A stretch of 6,304 nt of DNA from Coriobacteriales bacterium (GCA_031286245.1 JAITUO010000197.1:1-6304), one strand, 5' to 3'. Shown: positions 1 to 6,044, counted from the first letter of the stretch. The notes: generated from the sequence alone by a model not told the origin. A program made the numbers and translations.

Positions 1-79
1 TATAAGGCTGCTTACGATAAGGCTGCTTTGATAAGGCTGCTAATGATAAGGCTGCTTACGTTAAGGCTGCTTACGATAA
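1..79. repeat. 15-bp tandem repeat, about 5 units
   Basis: Units read (G/T)ATAAGGCTGCTTAC with small variants: 1-15, 16-29, 30-44, 45-59 and 60-74, followed by a partial GATAA at 75-79. All are 15 bp except the second, which is 14 bp. On the + strand the period keeps frame and would encode KAAYD repeats (YKAAYDKAA in the first frame, DKAANDKAAYVKAAYDK after the short unit). The 1-nt loss therefore breaks a continuous lysine/alanine-rich repeat. The array reaches the window's left edge, so its full length is unknown. It may be the 3' end of a coding sequence or a non-coding minisatellite. Confidence 0.85.
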
Positions 80-84
80 ATTAG
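1..84 (+). pseudogene. Possible frameshifted 3' end of an upstream KAAYD-repeat gene
   Basis: From base 1 the first frame is open and reads YKAAYDKAA. After the 14-bp repeat unit it becomes an unrelated LIRLL-type repeat and stops at TAG 82-84. The frame that would continue the KAAYD pattern is open from about 21 through the repeat and runs on as KLGVTSLYQGTL to a stop at 330-332. This is what a single-base deletion (or a sequencing error) in a repeat-rich C-terminal tail would look like. Lysine/alanine-rich tails are common in DNA-binding or surface-associated proteins, but nothing here identifies the family. The 5' part lies outside the window, so a real gene is not proven. Confidence 0.3.
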
Positions 85-385
85 GTGTCACTAGCCTCTA
101 CCAGGGAACTCTTGAGGTGTTTTATCGCTTTTATCCCGATCTAAACCTGCGTTCAAATCCTAATCGATTTTTCACAACGAAAGAATTTAAAATTTTTCCA
201 AACAACCCAACGTTTGTTAGACGACTATGCTATTATGCTCATTACCAGACAATCCAACGTTTGTTTGGTAGGCAGAATGTTGATGACATTATCTTGATAT
301 TTTGCCTTGTTGCACCAGCTAGAACGGCTTAGGCTTACCAATGAAGGATGATCTGGCAGGTGAACTCTGAGGGGAGGTGATGTAC
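80..385. other. Intergenic region upstream of the LuxR-family gene
   Basis: About 300 bp with no convincing gene. A 71-codon frame from GTG 117 to 332 has no good ribosome binding site and no recognisable protein character, and is part of the frame continuing from the repeat. The stretch 160-240 is AT-rich. It holds the AACGTTTG-containing repeats at 198-268, described separately, and a 9-codon ORF (341-370) that ends directly before the Shine-Dalgarno of the next gene. No promoter with good spacing could be picked out with confidence. Confidence 0.6.
198..268. promoter_or_regulatory. Candidate operator: AACGTTTG direct repeats inside an inverted repeat
   Basis: CCAACGTTTGTT occurs exactly at 207-218 and again at 254-265, 47 bp apart. 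The outer ends form an 8-bp inverted repeat, CCAAACAA (198-205) and TTGTTTGG (261-268). The pair lies about 120-190 bp upstream of the LuxR-family start. The AACGTTTG core recurs upstream of the HD-GYP gene (4051-4058). A transcription-factor binding region, perhaps for autoregulation by the downstream LuxR protein, is inferred. No known operator consensus is matched. Confidence 0.35.
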
Positions 386-2959
386 ATGTTTACCGATTTG
401 TTGTCGGTCGATAAGCCACTCGAGGGAGACCACACTTCTTTCCATTTCAGACGCCCACGTTTGACCCGTTTATTCAGGGAGGCTACTGAATGCCCTCTGA
501 TAATCGTCTGTGCTGGTGCAGGATATGGCAAGACCAGTGCTGCCCATGATTTTTTGAACGAATACCCAGCAAAGACTATCTGGGTGCAACTCTCCGAACG
601 AGATAACGTTGGTGCACGATTCTGGGAGAATTTTACCCATGCCCTGTTACTGGAGAACAAGCCTTTTGCTAATGCCTTAATGAACCTGGGGTTCCCTGAC
701 AGTGAAGATAAGTTAAACCAATACCTTCTGTTGTTACATAAACATGAACGAGAGAGTCTGAGCCGGATCCTGATTTTTGACGATTTCCATCTGATTAACA
801 ATGCTGCTGTATTACGTTTTGTCGAGCGAAATGTCTCCCAGCTTCCAGACCGTACATCGATGATTCTACTATCACGAACAATCCCTGGCATCAACCTGGC
901 CAGCTTGATCTTAAAAGGACAGCTGGCGATGATCAGTGAGTCCGAGCTGAGATTCACAGATGCCGAATTAGCTAATTATTTCATCCAACAAGGCTTTGCA
1001 ATCAAGCAGAACAATCTGAAAGCGATCATCAACGATACTGACGGCTGGGCTTTTGCGATTAATCTGATCGCACGGTCGTATGATAAGGCTCCTGGATATG
1101 AAGGATACCTGCAGACAGCCATGAAGCTGAACATCTTCAAGCTCATGGAATCTGAGATCTGGGACAGGATATCGGAGCGGCTACAGCGCTTTTTGATTCG
1201 TCTGTCACTGATCGACCATCTGTCAGTCGACTTGATCAGACTGTTGGCTAAAGGCGACGATGGACTGATAGACGAACTTGAGGATCAGAATGCTTTTGTA
1301 CGACACGATCAGAATATCAGCGCTTATCACATTCATCATTTGTTCTTAGAATTCCTTCGACAGAAACAGAGCATTTTATCCGAAGAGGAGTTAGAAGAGA
1401 CATATTCGCTTGCGGCTGACTGGTGCAATACGAATGGCTTCAAGATCGATGCTATGTCATTTTATGTAAAGATCGGTGACTACCAGTCTTTTAATGATAT
1501 CTTCCCAGCCCTGCCGACACAGATACCTGCCGATATCGCTCATTTTGCCTTGGATATTTTCGAGGGCATACCTGATGAGGCTTTTGACCGCATCGACCTG
1601 CTCGCAGTGATGCACATTCGTACAGTCATGAGTCTGGGCCTTTGGAGTGAGGCTTTCAGACTTATCGAGAAGTACGAAGCCAGGTACTTGCCATGGCCCA
1701 ATGACAGCGACTTCCGGAACCATACACTCGGCGGAATTTATTACTGCTGGGGTATCATGCGTACTTTGATGTGCACAATCGACAATAACTCGGACTTTGA
1801 TATTTACTTCGCTAAGATGAATGACTGCTTCAGCAGGTCACCTGTCAGAATTCAACGATTGGTCAACCATCTCTGTGGGCCTTGGATCAATCCGGTTGGC
1901 ACTTCACAGGCGGGAGCACTACAGGAATTCATCACCACCTTTACCAAGGCTGTTGGTCATGTCAGCAATAGCTTAAACGGTACTATGGCAGGCTTGGACG
2001 ACTTGGCTATGGGTGAGTTAAAGTTCTACCAGGACGATATCTTGGCTGCAGAGGCAGATATTCATCGTGCGTTGGAAAAAGCTCGCGAGAACCGTCAGTA
2101 TGACACCGAGCACCGTGCATTCTTCTACTTGCTACGTATCGCCATGCTACAGGGTAATTATGTCAAGACCGAAGAGATGCTTTCACAGATGAGCCTGCTA
2201 TTGGATCAGGAAGAGTATTCGATCCGCTTCGCTACCTATGACATCGCACTGGCCTGGTTCTACTGTATGATCGGCATTGAGAATAAGGTTCCACCCTGGC
2301 TGAGGGAACGGTTTACTCCCTATGGTCACGCCTATTTCCTGGAAAACTATGCAAACCAGGTAAAAGCCAGTTATTTCTATCTGACGCAGAACTATCCCGT
2401 GCTACTGGCATATATCGATGAGTTAAAGCAGCGTGAGTCGGTCTTATATGGACGTATTGAGATGCTGGTGATGGAAGCTTGTGTCCATTATAAAATGCGG
2501 AATAAGGACCGGGCTTTTGAGACTTTGCGTGAAGCTTACACTGCAGCATCAACGAATCGGATCGTGATTCCTTTCATAAGCTTCGGCAAAGACATGCGAA
2601 CACTAACAGCGGCCGCTATCAAAGAACCAGGTATTGGTATTCCTCATGAGTGGCTGGAGGAGATCAATCGCAAGTCAGCTTCCTTTGCCAAACGTCGTTC
2701 GCACATCATCACAGAGTACAAGAAGGCGAATGAAATCAAAGACGATATTATCTTGACGCCTCGCGAATTGGAGATCCTGACTGACTTGTCACATGGGCTG
2801 TCACGTCGAGAGATAGCAGTGAACCGGTCATTGTCGGTCAACACTGTAAAAATGGTAATCAATATTATTTATAGCAAACTCGGTGCGGATAACTTGGTTG
2901 AACTGATCAGAATCGCTACTGAACAGCAGATGATCAAGAGACTTGAAATGACTGGGTAG
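386..2959 (+). CDS. LuxR-family transcriptional regulator, LAL/MalT-like (STAND ATPase plus C-terminal HTH)
   Basis: An 857-aa large ATP-binding LuxR-type regulator. The N-terminal P-loop NTPase shows Walker A AGAGYGKT at residues 43-50, Walker B ILIFDDFH at 128-135 and a sensor-like LLSRT at 161-165. A long helical, probably TPR/ARM-like region (about 200-780) follows, where MalT-type proteins bind an inducer and self-associate. The C-terminal LuxR/FixJ DNA-binding helix-turn-helix spans about 790-850 (LTPRELEIL at its start, then SVNTVKMVINIIYSKLG). Size and domain order match the MalT class. By family knowledge it is a cytoplasmic activator switched on by ATP plus a ligand; the ligand is unknown. 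ATG 386 is chosen because GGGGAGG (371-377) sits 8 nt upstream; GTG 377 and ATG 380 overlap or crowd that site. No metabolic operon is adjacent, so the targets are not evident; the shared AACGTTTG element hints at autoregulation and control of the HD-GYP gene. There is no clear terminator after the stop. Confidence 0.93.
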   Translation: MFTDLLSVDKPLEGDHTSFHFRRPRLTRLFREATECPLIIVCAGAGYGKTSAAHDFLNEYPAKTIWVQLSERDNVGARFWENFTHALLLENKPFANALMNLGFPDSEDKLNQYLLLLHKHERESLSRILIFDDFHLINNAAVLRFVERNVSQLPDRTSMILLSRTIPGINLASLILKGQLAMISESELRFTDAELANYFIQQGFAIKQNNLKAIINDTDGWAFAINLIARSYDKAPGYEGYLQTAMKLNIFKLMESEIWDRISERLQRFLIRLSLIDHLSVDLIRLLAKGDDGLIDELEDQNAFVRHDQNISAYHIHHLFLEFLRQKQSILSEEELEETYSLAADWCNTNGFKIDAMSFYVKIGDYQSFNDIFPALPTQIPADIAHFALDIFEGIPDEAFDRIDLLAVMHIRTVMSLGLWSEAFRLIEKYEARYLPWPNDSDFRNHTLGGIYYCWGIMRTLMCTIDNNSDFDIYFAKMNDCFSRSPVRIQRLVNHLCGPWINPVGTSQAGALQEFITTFTKAVGHVSNSLNGTMAGLDDLAMGELKFYQDDILAAEADIHRALEKARENRQYDTEHRAFFYLLRIAMLQGNYVKTEEMLSQMSLLLDQEEYSIRFATYDIALAWFYCMIGIENKVPPWLRERFTPYGHAYFLENYANQVKASYFYLTQNYPVLLAYIDELKQRESVLYGRIEMLVMEACVHYKMRNKDRAFETLREAYTAASTNRIVIPFISFGKDMRTLTAAAIKEPGIGIPHEWLEEINRKSASFAKRRSHIITEYKKANEIKDDIILTPRELEILTDLSHGLSRREIAVNRSLSVNTVKMVINIIYSKLGADNLVELIRIATEQQMIKRLEMTG

Positions 2960-2982
2960 AAGATAGAAAGCTAATCCTCTAT

Positions 2983-3011
2983 TATTACATTACCGCGACT
3001 AGGTATATAAT
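2983..3011 (+). promoter_or_regulatory. Probable sigma-70/SigA promoter of the MutM-like gene
   Basis: A perfect -10 hexamer TATAAT lies at 3006-3011. At 17-bp spacing the -35 position is TATTAC (2983-2988), a poor match to TTGACA. Transcription would start near 3018, giving a leader of about 38 nt before ATG 3056. The promoter lies within the short gap after the LuxR gene and supports independent expression of the downstream gene. Confidence 0.5.
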
Positions 3012-3055
3012 GTCAGGCAGACGATCAACAGGACATGTCAACTTGGGAGGGTTAC

Positions 3056-3883
3056 ATGATCGAACTACCAGAGGCTAGAACTATAGCCAAAGATCTGCGT
3101 AAATCAATTCTTGGCAAGACTATCACCAATGTGGGAGGAAATTTTACCGATCATAAATTCACCTTTTATCACGATGATCCATTAACGTACAGTGGATTGA
3201 TAACAGGCAAGCAAGTGACCGATATCGTTGACCGTAATTTCTACGTGGAAATCGTAATTGAAGACTATCTGCTGCTATTCCGTGATGGTGCAAATATCCG
3301 TTATTATTCGCAAACAAGCCTAGTCCCTCCCAATAAGAGCAAATTGTTAATTGAGTTCGATGATGGATCCTGCCTCAATGTCACAACCTCGATGTATTGC
3401 ATGATTGCTGTGATTAGAAACGAAGACTCAGTAGCAAACACATATTATGGCCTGGAAATCAATGGTGTTGGAGCTTTAGACGATGAGTTCACCTACGAGT
3501 ATTTTGTTGGTTTGATTGACGACAAGGTTGGAAAGCTCAGCATTAAAGGCTTTCTGGCGACAGAGCAAAGGATTCTGGGAATCGGTAATGGAGTGGTGCA
3601 AGACATCATGTTCAATGCCGAGCTTCGACCGAAACGAAAGGTCAATACGTTAAATGAAATGGAGCTCAGAGGCCTTTACAATGCCACAGTGACAACACTT
3701 GCCGAGATGGTTGCCAAAGGTGGCAGAGATATTGAAAAAAACATCTATGGGACAGCTGGCGGCTATCCAACAATCCTCAGCAGCAAGTCTTATAAAAATG
3801 GCTGTCCGGCCTGTGGAGAAGAGATCATCAAGGAACAGTTCCTGGGCGGCAGTATCTATTATTGCCCGAACTGCCAGAAGTAA
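3056..3883 (+). CDS. Fpg/Nei (MutM-like) DNA glycosylase family protein, catalytic proline absent
   Basis: A 275-aa homologue of formamidopyrimidine-DNA glycosylase/endonuclease VIII, enzymes that excise oxidised bases in base-excision repair. The N-terminal beta-sandwich begins MIELPEA. A helix-two-turn-helix DNA-binding region lies around 160-195 with GIGNG (Asn178 kept) and RPKRK. A C-terminal zinc finger has C250-x2-C253 and C270-x2-C273, separated by the usual 16 residues, ending in CPNCQ. Length and domain order are normal. In active Fpg/Nei the nucleophile is Pro2, exposed after Met removal, followed by Glu3; here position 2 is Ile while Glu3 is kept. The usual lysine of the RGKY segment and the arginine before the last zinc CxxC also appear replaced (DRNFY, GGSIYYC). 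Glycosylase/lyase activity is therefore doubtful; a DNA-binding or divergent role is possible. Similar MIELPEA proteins are familiar to me from clostridia. ATG 3056 is chosen over ATG 3035 because GGGAGG lies 5 nt before it and the family N-terminus starts there. Confidence 0.88.
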   Translation: MIELPEARTIAKDLRKSILGKTITNVGGNFTDHKFTFYHDDPLTYSGLITGKQVTDIVDRNFYVEIVIEDYLLLFRDGANIRYYSQTSLVPPNKSKLLIEFDDGSCLNVTTSMYCMIAVIRNEDSVANTYYGLEINGVGALDDEFTYEYFVGLIDDKVGKLSIKGFLATEQRILGIGNGVVQDIMFNAELRPKRKVNTLNEMELRGLYNATVTTLAEMVAKGGRDIEKNIYGTAGGYPTILSSKSYKNGCPACGEEIIKEQFLGGSIYYCPNCQK

Positions 3884-3889
3884 GGGATA

Positions 3890-3910
3890 AGACCGCAGAT
3901 TTTGTGGTCT
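3890..3910 (+). terminator. Hairpin just after the MutM-like gene, possible terminator
   Basis: AGACCGCA (3890-3897) pairs with TGTGGTCT (3903-3910) over 8 bp, including one G-U, around a GATTT loop. It starts 7 nt after the stop codon. There is no T-run downstream, so intrinsic termination is doubtful; it may be a 3'-end stabilising or Rho-related structure. A second 8-bp stem with an AATAAA loop follows at 3955-3976. Confidence 0.35.
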
Positions 3911-3954
3911 GGCTTGTAAAACCAACGACTGACTGGTGGAGCCCAAGTATGTAA

Positions 3955-3976
3955 TGATGTTGAATAAACAGCATCA
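3955..3976. repeat. Inverted repeat / hairpin with AATAAA loop
   Basis: TGATGTTG (3955-3962) and CAGCATCA (3969-3976) can pair over 8 bp with one G-U around the loop AATAAA. No T-tract follows. It could be part of the 3' end of the MutM-like transcript or a protein-binding dyad; no function is assigned. Confidence 0.4.
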
Positions 3977-4046
3977 ATTCATGGAAACCTGATTTTTGAA
4001 AACAAAGAGAATACCTCCTGATCAGCGGGTATGTAGCGACAGTCCT

Positions 4047-4079
4047 ATCAAACGTTTGGTTGTGAGAAATTTGTTTGAT
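4047..4079. promoter_or_regulatory. Candidate operator: CAAACGTTTG palindrome and ATCAAAC/GTTTGAT dyad
   Basis: A perfect 10-bp palindrome CAAACGTTTG (4049-4058) overlaps an inverted repeat ATCAAAC (4047-4053) / GTTTGAT (4073-4079). It lies about 50 bp upstream of the weak -10 at 4126, where an activator could bind. Its AACGTTTG core is shared with the repeats upstream of the LuxR-family gene. Binding by that LuxR protein is inferred only. Confidence 0.35.
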
Positions 4080-4102
4080 GTTTTGGATATGCTGGAAAGT
4101 GT

Positions 4103-4131
4103 TTTTGGGGTGTATTTTGCGACGGGATAAT
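4103..4131 (+). promoter_or_regulatory. Weak promoter candidate for the HD-GYP gene
   Basis: GATAAT (4126-4131) is a 5/6 match to the -10 consensus. At 17-bp spacing the -35 position is TTTTGG (4103-4108), a poor match, which would fit an activator-dependent promoter. It would give a leader of about 134 nt before ATG 4272. Confidence 0.3.
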
Positions 4132-4194
4132 CTTTATCTTGAGGTATTACTCTTCCAGATAAGTGTCACTATCATGTAGTCAGAGTGAATGGCA

Positions 4195-4247
4195 GACGCC
4201 AACACTGGTTGGGCTTAGCTGGTGTCAAGGGGGGATCAGAGAGCCCA
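4195..4247 (+). promoter_or_regulatory. Possible structured 5' leader (pseudoknot-capable) of the HD-GYP mRNA
   Basis: GACGCCA (4195-4201) can pair with TGGTGTC (4220-4226) over 7 bp with one G-U. TGGGCT (4210-4215), in that loop, is exactly complementary to AGCCCA (4242-4247), which gives an H-type pseudoknot topology. A competing small stem is CCAAC/GTTGG (4199-4203/4208-4212). The structure ends 11 nt before the GGAGG at 4259. A cis-acting translational control element is possible, but no known riboswitch class was recognised. Confidence 0.25.
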
Positions 4248-4271
4248 CGGATTCGGAAGGAGGCGGGGCCA

Positions 4272-5546
4272 ATGTTGATGGAAAACACAGTTTCAATATA
4301 TGATTTTGTCAATGCGATCGCTGAGACACTCGACTTGGCCTCTCCTGCCCTTAATAACCATCACAATCGGGTCGCCCATATCGCTGGCAATATCGCCCAG
4401 CGTATGGGCCTGCCACCCGAGGAGATCCAAGAAATAATCATGGCGGCCATGCTTCATGACATTGGCGCCTTCTCATTATCTGAGCGCAGTTCGCTGTGTG
4501 ATTTCGATATCAATGATGACAGCAAGCATCACCATGCTTTTGTCGGGTATGTGTTGTTAAAAGACTTCGAGCCACTGGCAACAGTCGCTCAATTGATCAA
4601 GTACCATCATGCCGATTATGACAAATCCCGTAAAGACATTCCTTTAGGCAGCTATATCATCCATCTGGCAGACCGGGTGGCTATCATCCTTGATGAGGAT
4701 CGCGAGGTCTTCTCCCAACTACCTGAAATCGCCAACAAGATCCATAGCAAAACTGAAATGTTTGAACCTCGCTCAATGGACGCCTTTGATGTGATCCTGG
4801 GCCTGGATTATATCTGGGTGGATATCTTTATTCCGTCGCTGGGTTTTGCCTTGCTGAGAAAGATCGGTACGTCGAGGCGGATCGTGGGTTTGGACGCCAT
4901 GTTAGGTTTTGCCAGGATGTTTGCCCATATCATTGACTTCCGCAGCCGATTCACAGCAACCCATTCCAGCGGAGTAGCTGCTGTCGCCAAAGAGCTTTCC
5001 AGCATTGCTGGTTTCTCGAAACGCGAGAGTTGCCTGATGGAGATTGCCGGCTACCTGCATGACTTAGGCAAGATAGCCGTGCCAAACAGTATTTTAGAGA
5101 AGCAAGGCCCACTGAATGCTGAAGAGTTCAATATCATCAAGAAGCATCCCTACTATACCTATGCGATTCTTAACAAAATCGGTGGTCTCGAACATATCGC
5201 TACTTGGGCAGCTTACCACCATGAGCGTAACGATGGAAATGGTTATCCGTTCCATGTCCAGAACGAGAACTTCTCGAAACTGTCACGCATCATGGTAGTT
5301 GCAGATATCTTCACGGCTTTGTCAGAAGACCGGCCTTACCGTCTAGGCATGAATGAGAATGAAGCAGTGCGGACTCTCACATCGATGTCTGAACGAGGCC
5401 TGATTGACATAAGCCTGGTAGAGAAAGTGCAGGACAATTTTAAGCGTATCGACAATGCCCGTATCAAAGCACAAAAGGAGGCGCAGAAGGAATACGATGC
5501 ATTTCACAATGCCGACACATTAGAGTCCTTCCTCTTCGCAGCATAA
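4272..5546 (+). CDS. Tandem HD-domain protein with C-terminal HD-GYP, probable cyclic-di-GMP phosphodiesterase
   Basis: A 424-aa soluble protein with two HD-type domains. The C-terminal one (about 215-395) is a canonical HD-GYP: H231, H263-D264 in LHDLGK, H292 in KKHP, the signature HHERNDGNGYP at 316-326, and D345 in ADIFTAL. By family knowledge these metal ligands hydrolyse cyclic di-GMP to pGpG or GMP, affecting motility, adhesion or development. The N-terminal domain (about 25-145) is a degenerate copy: H31, H62-D63 in LHDIGA (lysine replaced), H87/H88, and YHHADYD at 111-117 without the GYP residues. It may be a regulatory or differently acting phosphohydrolase domain. There is no signal peptide, membrane segment, REC, PAS or GGDEF domain. 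ATG 4272 is chosen because GGAGG (4259-4263) is 8 nt upstream. A lysine/alanine-rich C-terminal segment (about 397-410) follows the domain. The gene stands alone between a long upstream region and a terminator. Confidence 0.92.
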   Translation: MLMENTVSIYDFVNAIAETLDLASPALNNHHNRVAHIAGNIAQRMGLPPEEIQEIIMAAMLHDIGAFSLSERSSLCDFDINDDSKHHHAFVGYVLLKDFEPLATVAQLIKYHHADYDKSRKDIPLGSYIIHLADRVAIILDEDREVFSQLPEIANKIHSKTEMFEPRSMDAFDVILGLDYIWVDIFIPSLGFALLRKIGTSRRIVGLDAMLGFARMFAHIIDFRSRFTATHSSGVAAVAKELSSIAGFSKRESCLMEIAGYLHDLGKIAVPNSILEKQGPLNAEEFNIIKKHPYYTYAILNKIGGLEHIATWAAYHHERNDGNGYPFHVQNENFSKLSRIMVVADIFTALSEDRPYRLGMNENEAVRTLTSMSERGLIDISLVEKVQDNFKRIDNARIKAQKEAQKEYDAFHNADTLESFLFAA

Positions 5547-5552
5547 GTCTGC

Positions 5553-5575
5553 AGCAGGTTCCTGTTCCTGCTTTT
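5553..5575 (+). terminator. Rho-independent terminator of the HD-GYP gene
   Basis: AGCAGG (5553-5558) and CCTGCT (5567-5572) form a 6-bp stem with an 8-nt loop, followed directly by TTTT (5572-5575). It begins 6 nt after the stop codon. The stem is short, so termination may be partial. Confidence 0.5.
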
Positions 5576-5598
5576 AATGTGTAGTGGCATTTGCGGCT

Positions 5599-5713
5599 GC
5601 TGGGCGAGTATGGATATGGTTCCCTCTCACCAAACTCCCTCTCCTTTCTAAATGCTCGCCCCAGCTCTTCCCTCTCAGTGCTCGCCCAGCAAACTCCTCC
5701 ATGCTGGGCGAGC
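5599..5713. repeat. Cluster of four inverted/direct GCTGGGCGAG repeats (REP-like element)
   Basis: GCTGGGCGAG occurs at 5599-5608 and within TGCTGGGCGAGC at 5702-5713. Its complement occurs as GCTCGCCCCAGC (5654-5665, one extra C) and GCTCGCCCAGCA (5680-5691). TTCCCTCTCA is repeated at 5620-5629 and 5668-5677, and CAAACTCC at 5631-5638 and 5690-5697. The pattern looks like two head-to-tail copies of a hairpin-forming, pyrimidine-rich intergenic repeat. It has no coding potential that I trust. Similar elements are often present in many genomic copies, but copy number cannot be seen here. Confidence 0.7.
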
Positions 5714-5721
5714 GGTCTTTT
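5680..5721 (+). terminator. Strong hairpin with T-tract, possible terminator
   Basis: GCTCGCCCAGCA (5680-5691) and TGCTGGGCGAGC (5702-5713) form a perfect 12-bp GC-rich stem with a 10-nt loop, followed by GGTCTTTT (T-run 5718-5721). It is the best terminator-shaped structure in the window. It is also part of the repeat cluster, so termination may be incidental to a mobile or REP-like hairpin. It would insulate the HD-GYP gene from the small winged-helix gene. Confidence 0.55.
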
Positions 5722-5747
5722 GGCATATGTCAATACAGTTTTCAACC

Positions 5748-5776
5748 TTGTGCCTTTTTTCGGGAGGCTGTAGTAT
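5748..5776 (+). promoter_or_regulatory. Promoter candidate of the small winged-helix gene
   Basis: TTGTGC (5748-5753) and TAGTAT (5771-5776) are separated by exactly 17 bp. The -10 matches 4/6 and the -35 keeps TTG. Transcription would start near 5783, about 31 nt before ATG 5814. A similar GGCTAGTATG string precedes the WYL-type gene (6132-6141). Confidence 0.4.
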
Positions 5777-5813
5777 GGTGCCAAGATTAACAACACTCGT
5801 GAAGGGAGCACAT

Positions 5814-5990
5814 ATGTCGAAAGACGCTGTTCTACAGATACTGGTGGATACTGGCGAGGCAATGAGACCAGGCCAGATAGTAGAAGCAACTGGCTTGGAT
5901 AAAGACGTTGTCGCTAAGGCTATCAAGGAATTGAAGAAGGAAGGCAAGATCGATTCGCCAAAGAACTGTTTCTATGCTGCTGTAAAGTAG
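5814..5990 (+). CDS. Small winged helix-turn-helix protein, 58 aa
   Basis: A 58-aa protein that is essentially one winged-helix DNA-binding domain of MarR/ArsR-like character. Helix 1 covers about residues 2-13. The HTH has a first helix at RPGQIVEATG (19-28) and a recognition helix at about 29-44 (DKDVVAKAIKELKKEG), followed by a wing from KIDSPKNCFYA to the C-terminus. The pattern of a tested condition, GLDK, KELKKEGKI and a short hairpin is typical of small wHTH proteins in anaerobic bacteria and archaea. There is no ligand or dimerisation domain, so it is either a minimal DNA-binding protein or a partner module; its target is unknown. ATG 5814 is chosen because GGGAG (5804-5808) is 5 nt upstream and the domain begins there; the longer frame upstream runs through the repeat cluster and is not credible. 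It is flanked by its own promoter-like and terminator-like sequences. Confidence 0.85.
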   Translation: MSKDAVLQILVDTGEAMRPGQIVEATGLDKDVVAKAIKELKKEGKIDSPKNCFYAAVK

Positions 5991-6044
5991 CCTTGCCTCG
6001 CTGCCAATACATTGATCATATTTCATAATAACCACTGACACTAA

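Larger units (their letters stand above)
3884..4271. other. 388-bp intergenic region before the HD-GYP gene
   Basis: No gene is supported here. The region holds two compact hairpins after the MutM-like stop (3890-3910 and 3955-3976), a small ATACCT/GGGTAT stem around a CTGATCAG palindrome (near 4011-4032), an AACGTTTG dyad (4047-4079), a T/G-rich stretch (about 4050-4120), a weak promoter (-10 at 4126) and a leader with potential structure (4195-4247). A GTG at 4185 extends the downstream frame by 29 codons but has no ribosome binding site. I did not find a match to the class I or II cyclic-di-GMP riboswitch consensus. Confidence 0.6.

Noticed and set aside
117..332. 71-codon + strand frame starting at GTG
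   Set aside because: No convincing ribosome binding site and a composition that looks translated from AT-rich intergenic DNA; its frame merely continues from the tandem repeat.
346..351. GGATGA, a match to the MalT-box core
   Set aside because: A single six-base core without the second and third boxes expected for MalT-type activation.
341..370. 9-codon ORF (MKDDLAGEL) ending right before the LuxR Shine-Dalgarno
   Set aside because: No ribosome binding site of its own and no attenuator structure seen; such short ORFs arise easily by chance.
319..957. 212-codon - strand ORF
   Set aside because: Antisense shadow over the start of the LuxR-family gene, whose Walker motifs clearly mark the true strand.
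3699..3890. 63-codon + strand ORF inside the MutM-like gene
   Set aside because: Out-of-frame shadow over the zinc-finger coding region.
4185..4271. Upstream extension of the HD-GYP frame from GTG 4185
   Set aside because: No ribosome binding site; the good GGAGG at 4259 points to ATG 4272, and the extra 29 residues have no HD-like character.
4138..4271. Cyclic-di-GMP riboswitch (class I or II) before the HD-GYP gene
   Set aside because: The conserved core sequences of either class were not found by eye; only generic pairing potential remains.
5464..5889. 141-codon - strand ORF across the repeat cluster and small wHTH gene
   Set aside because: Runs through palindromic repeats and antisense to two better supported genes, with no recognisable domain.
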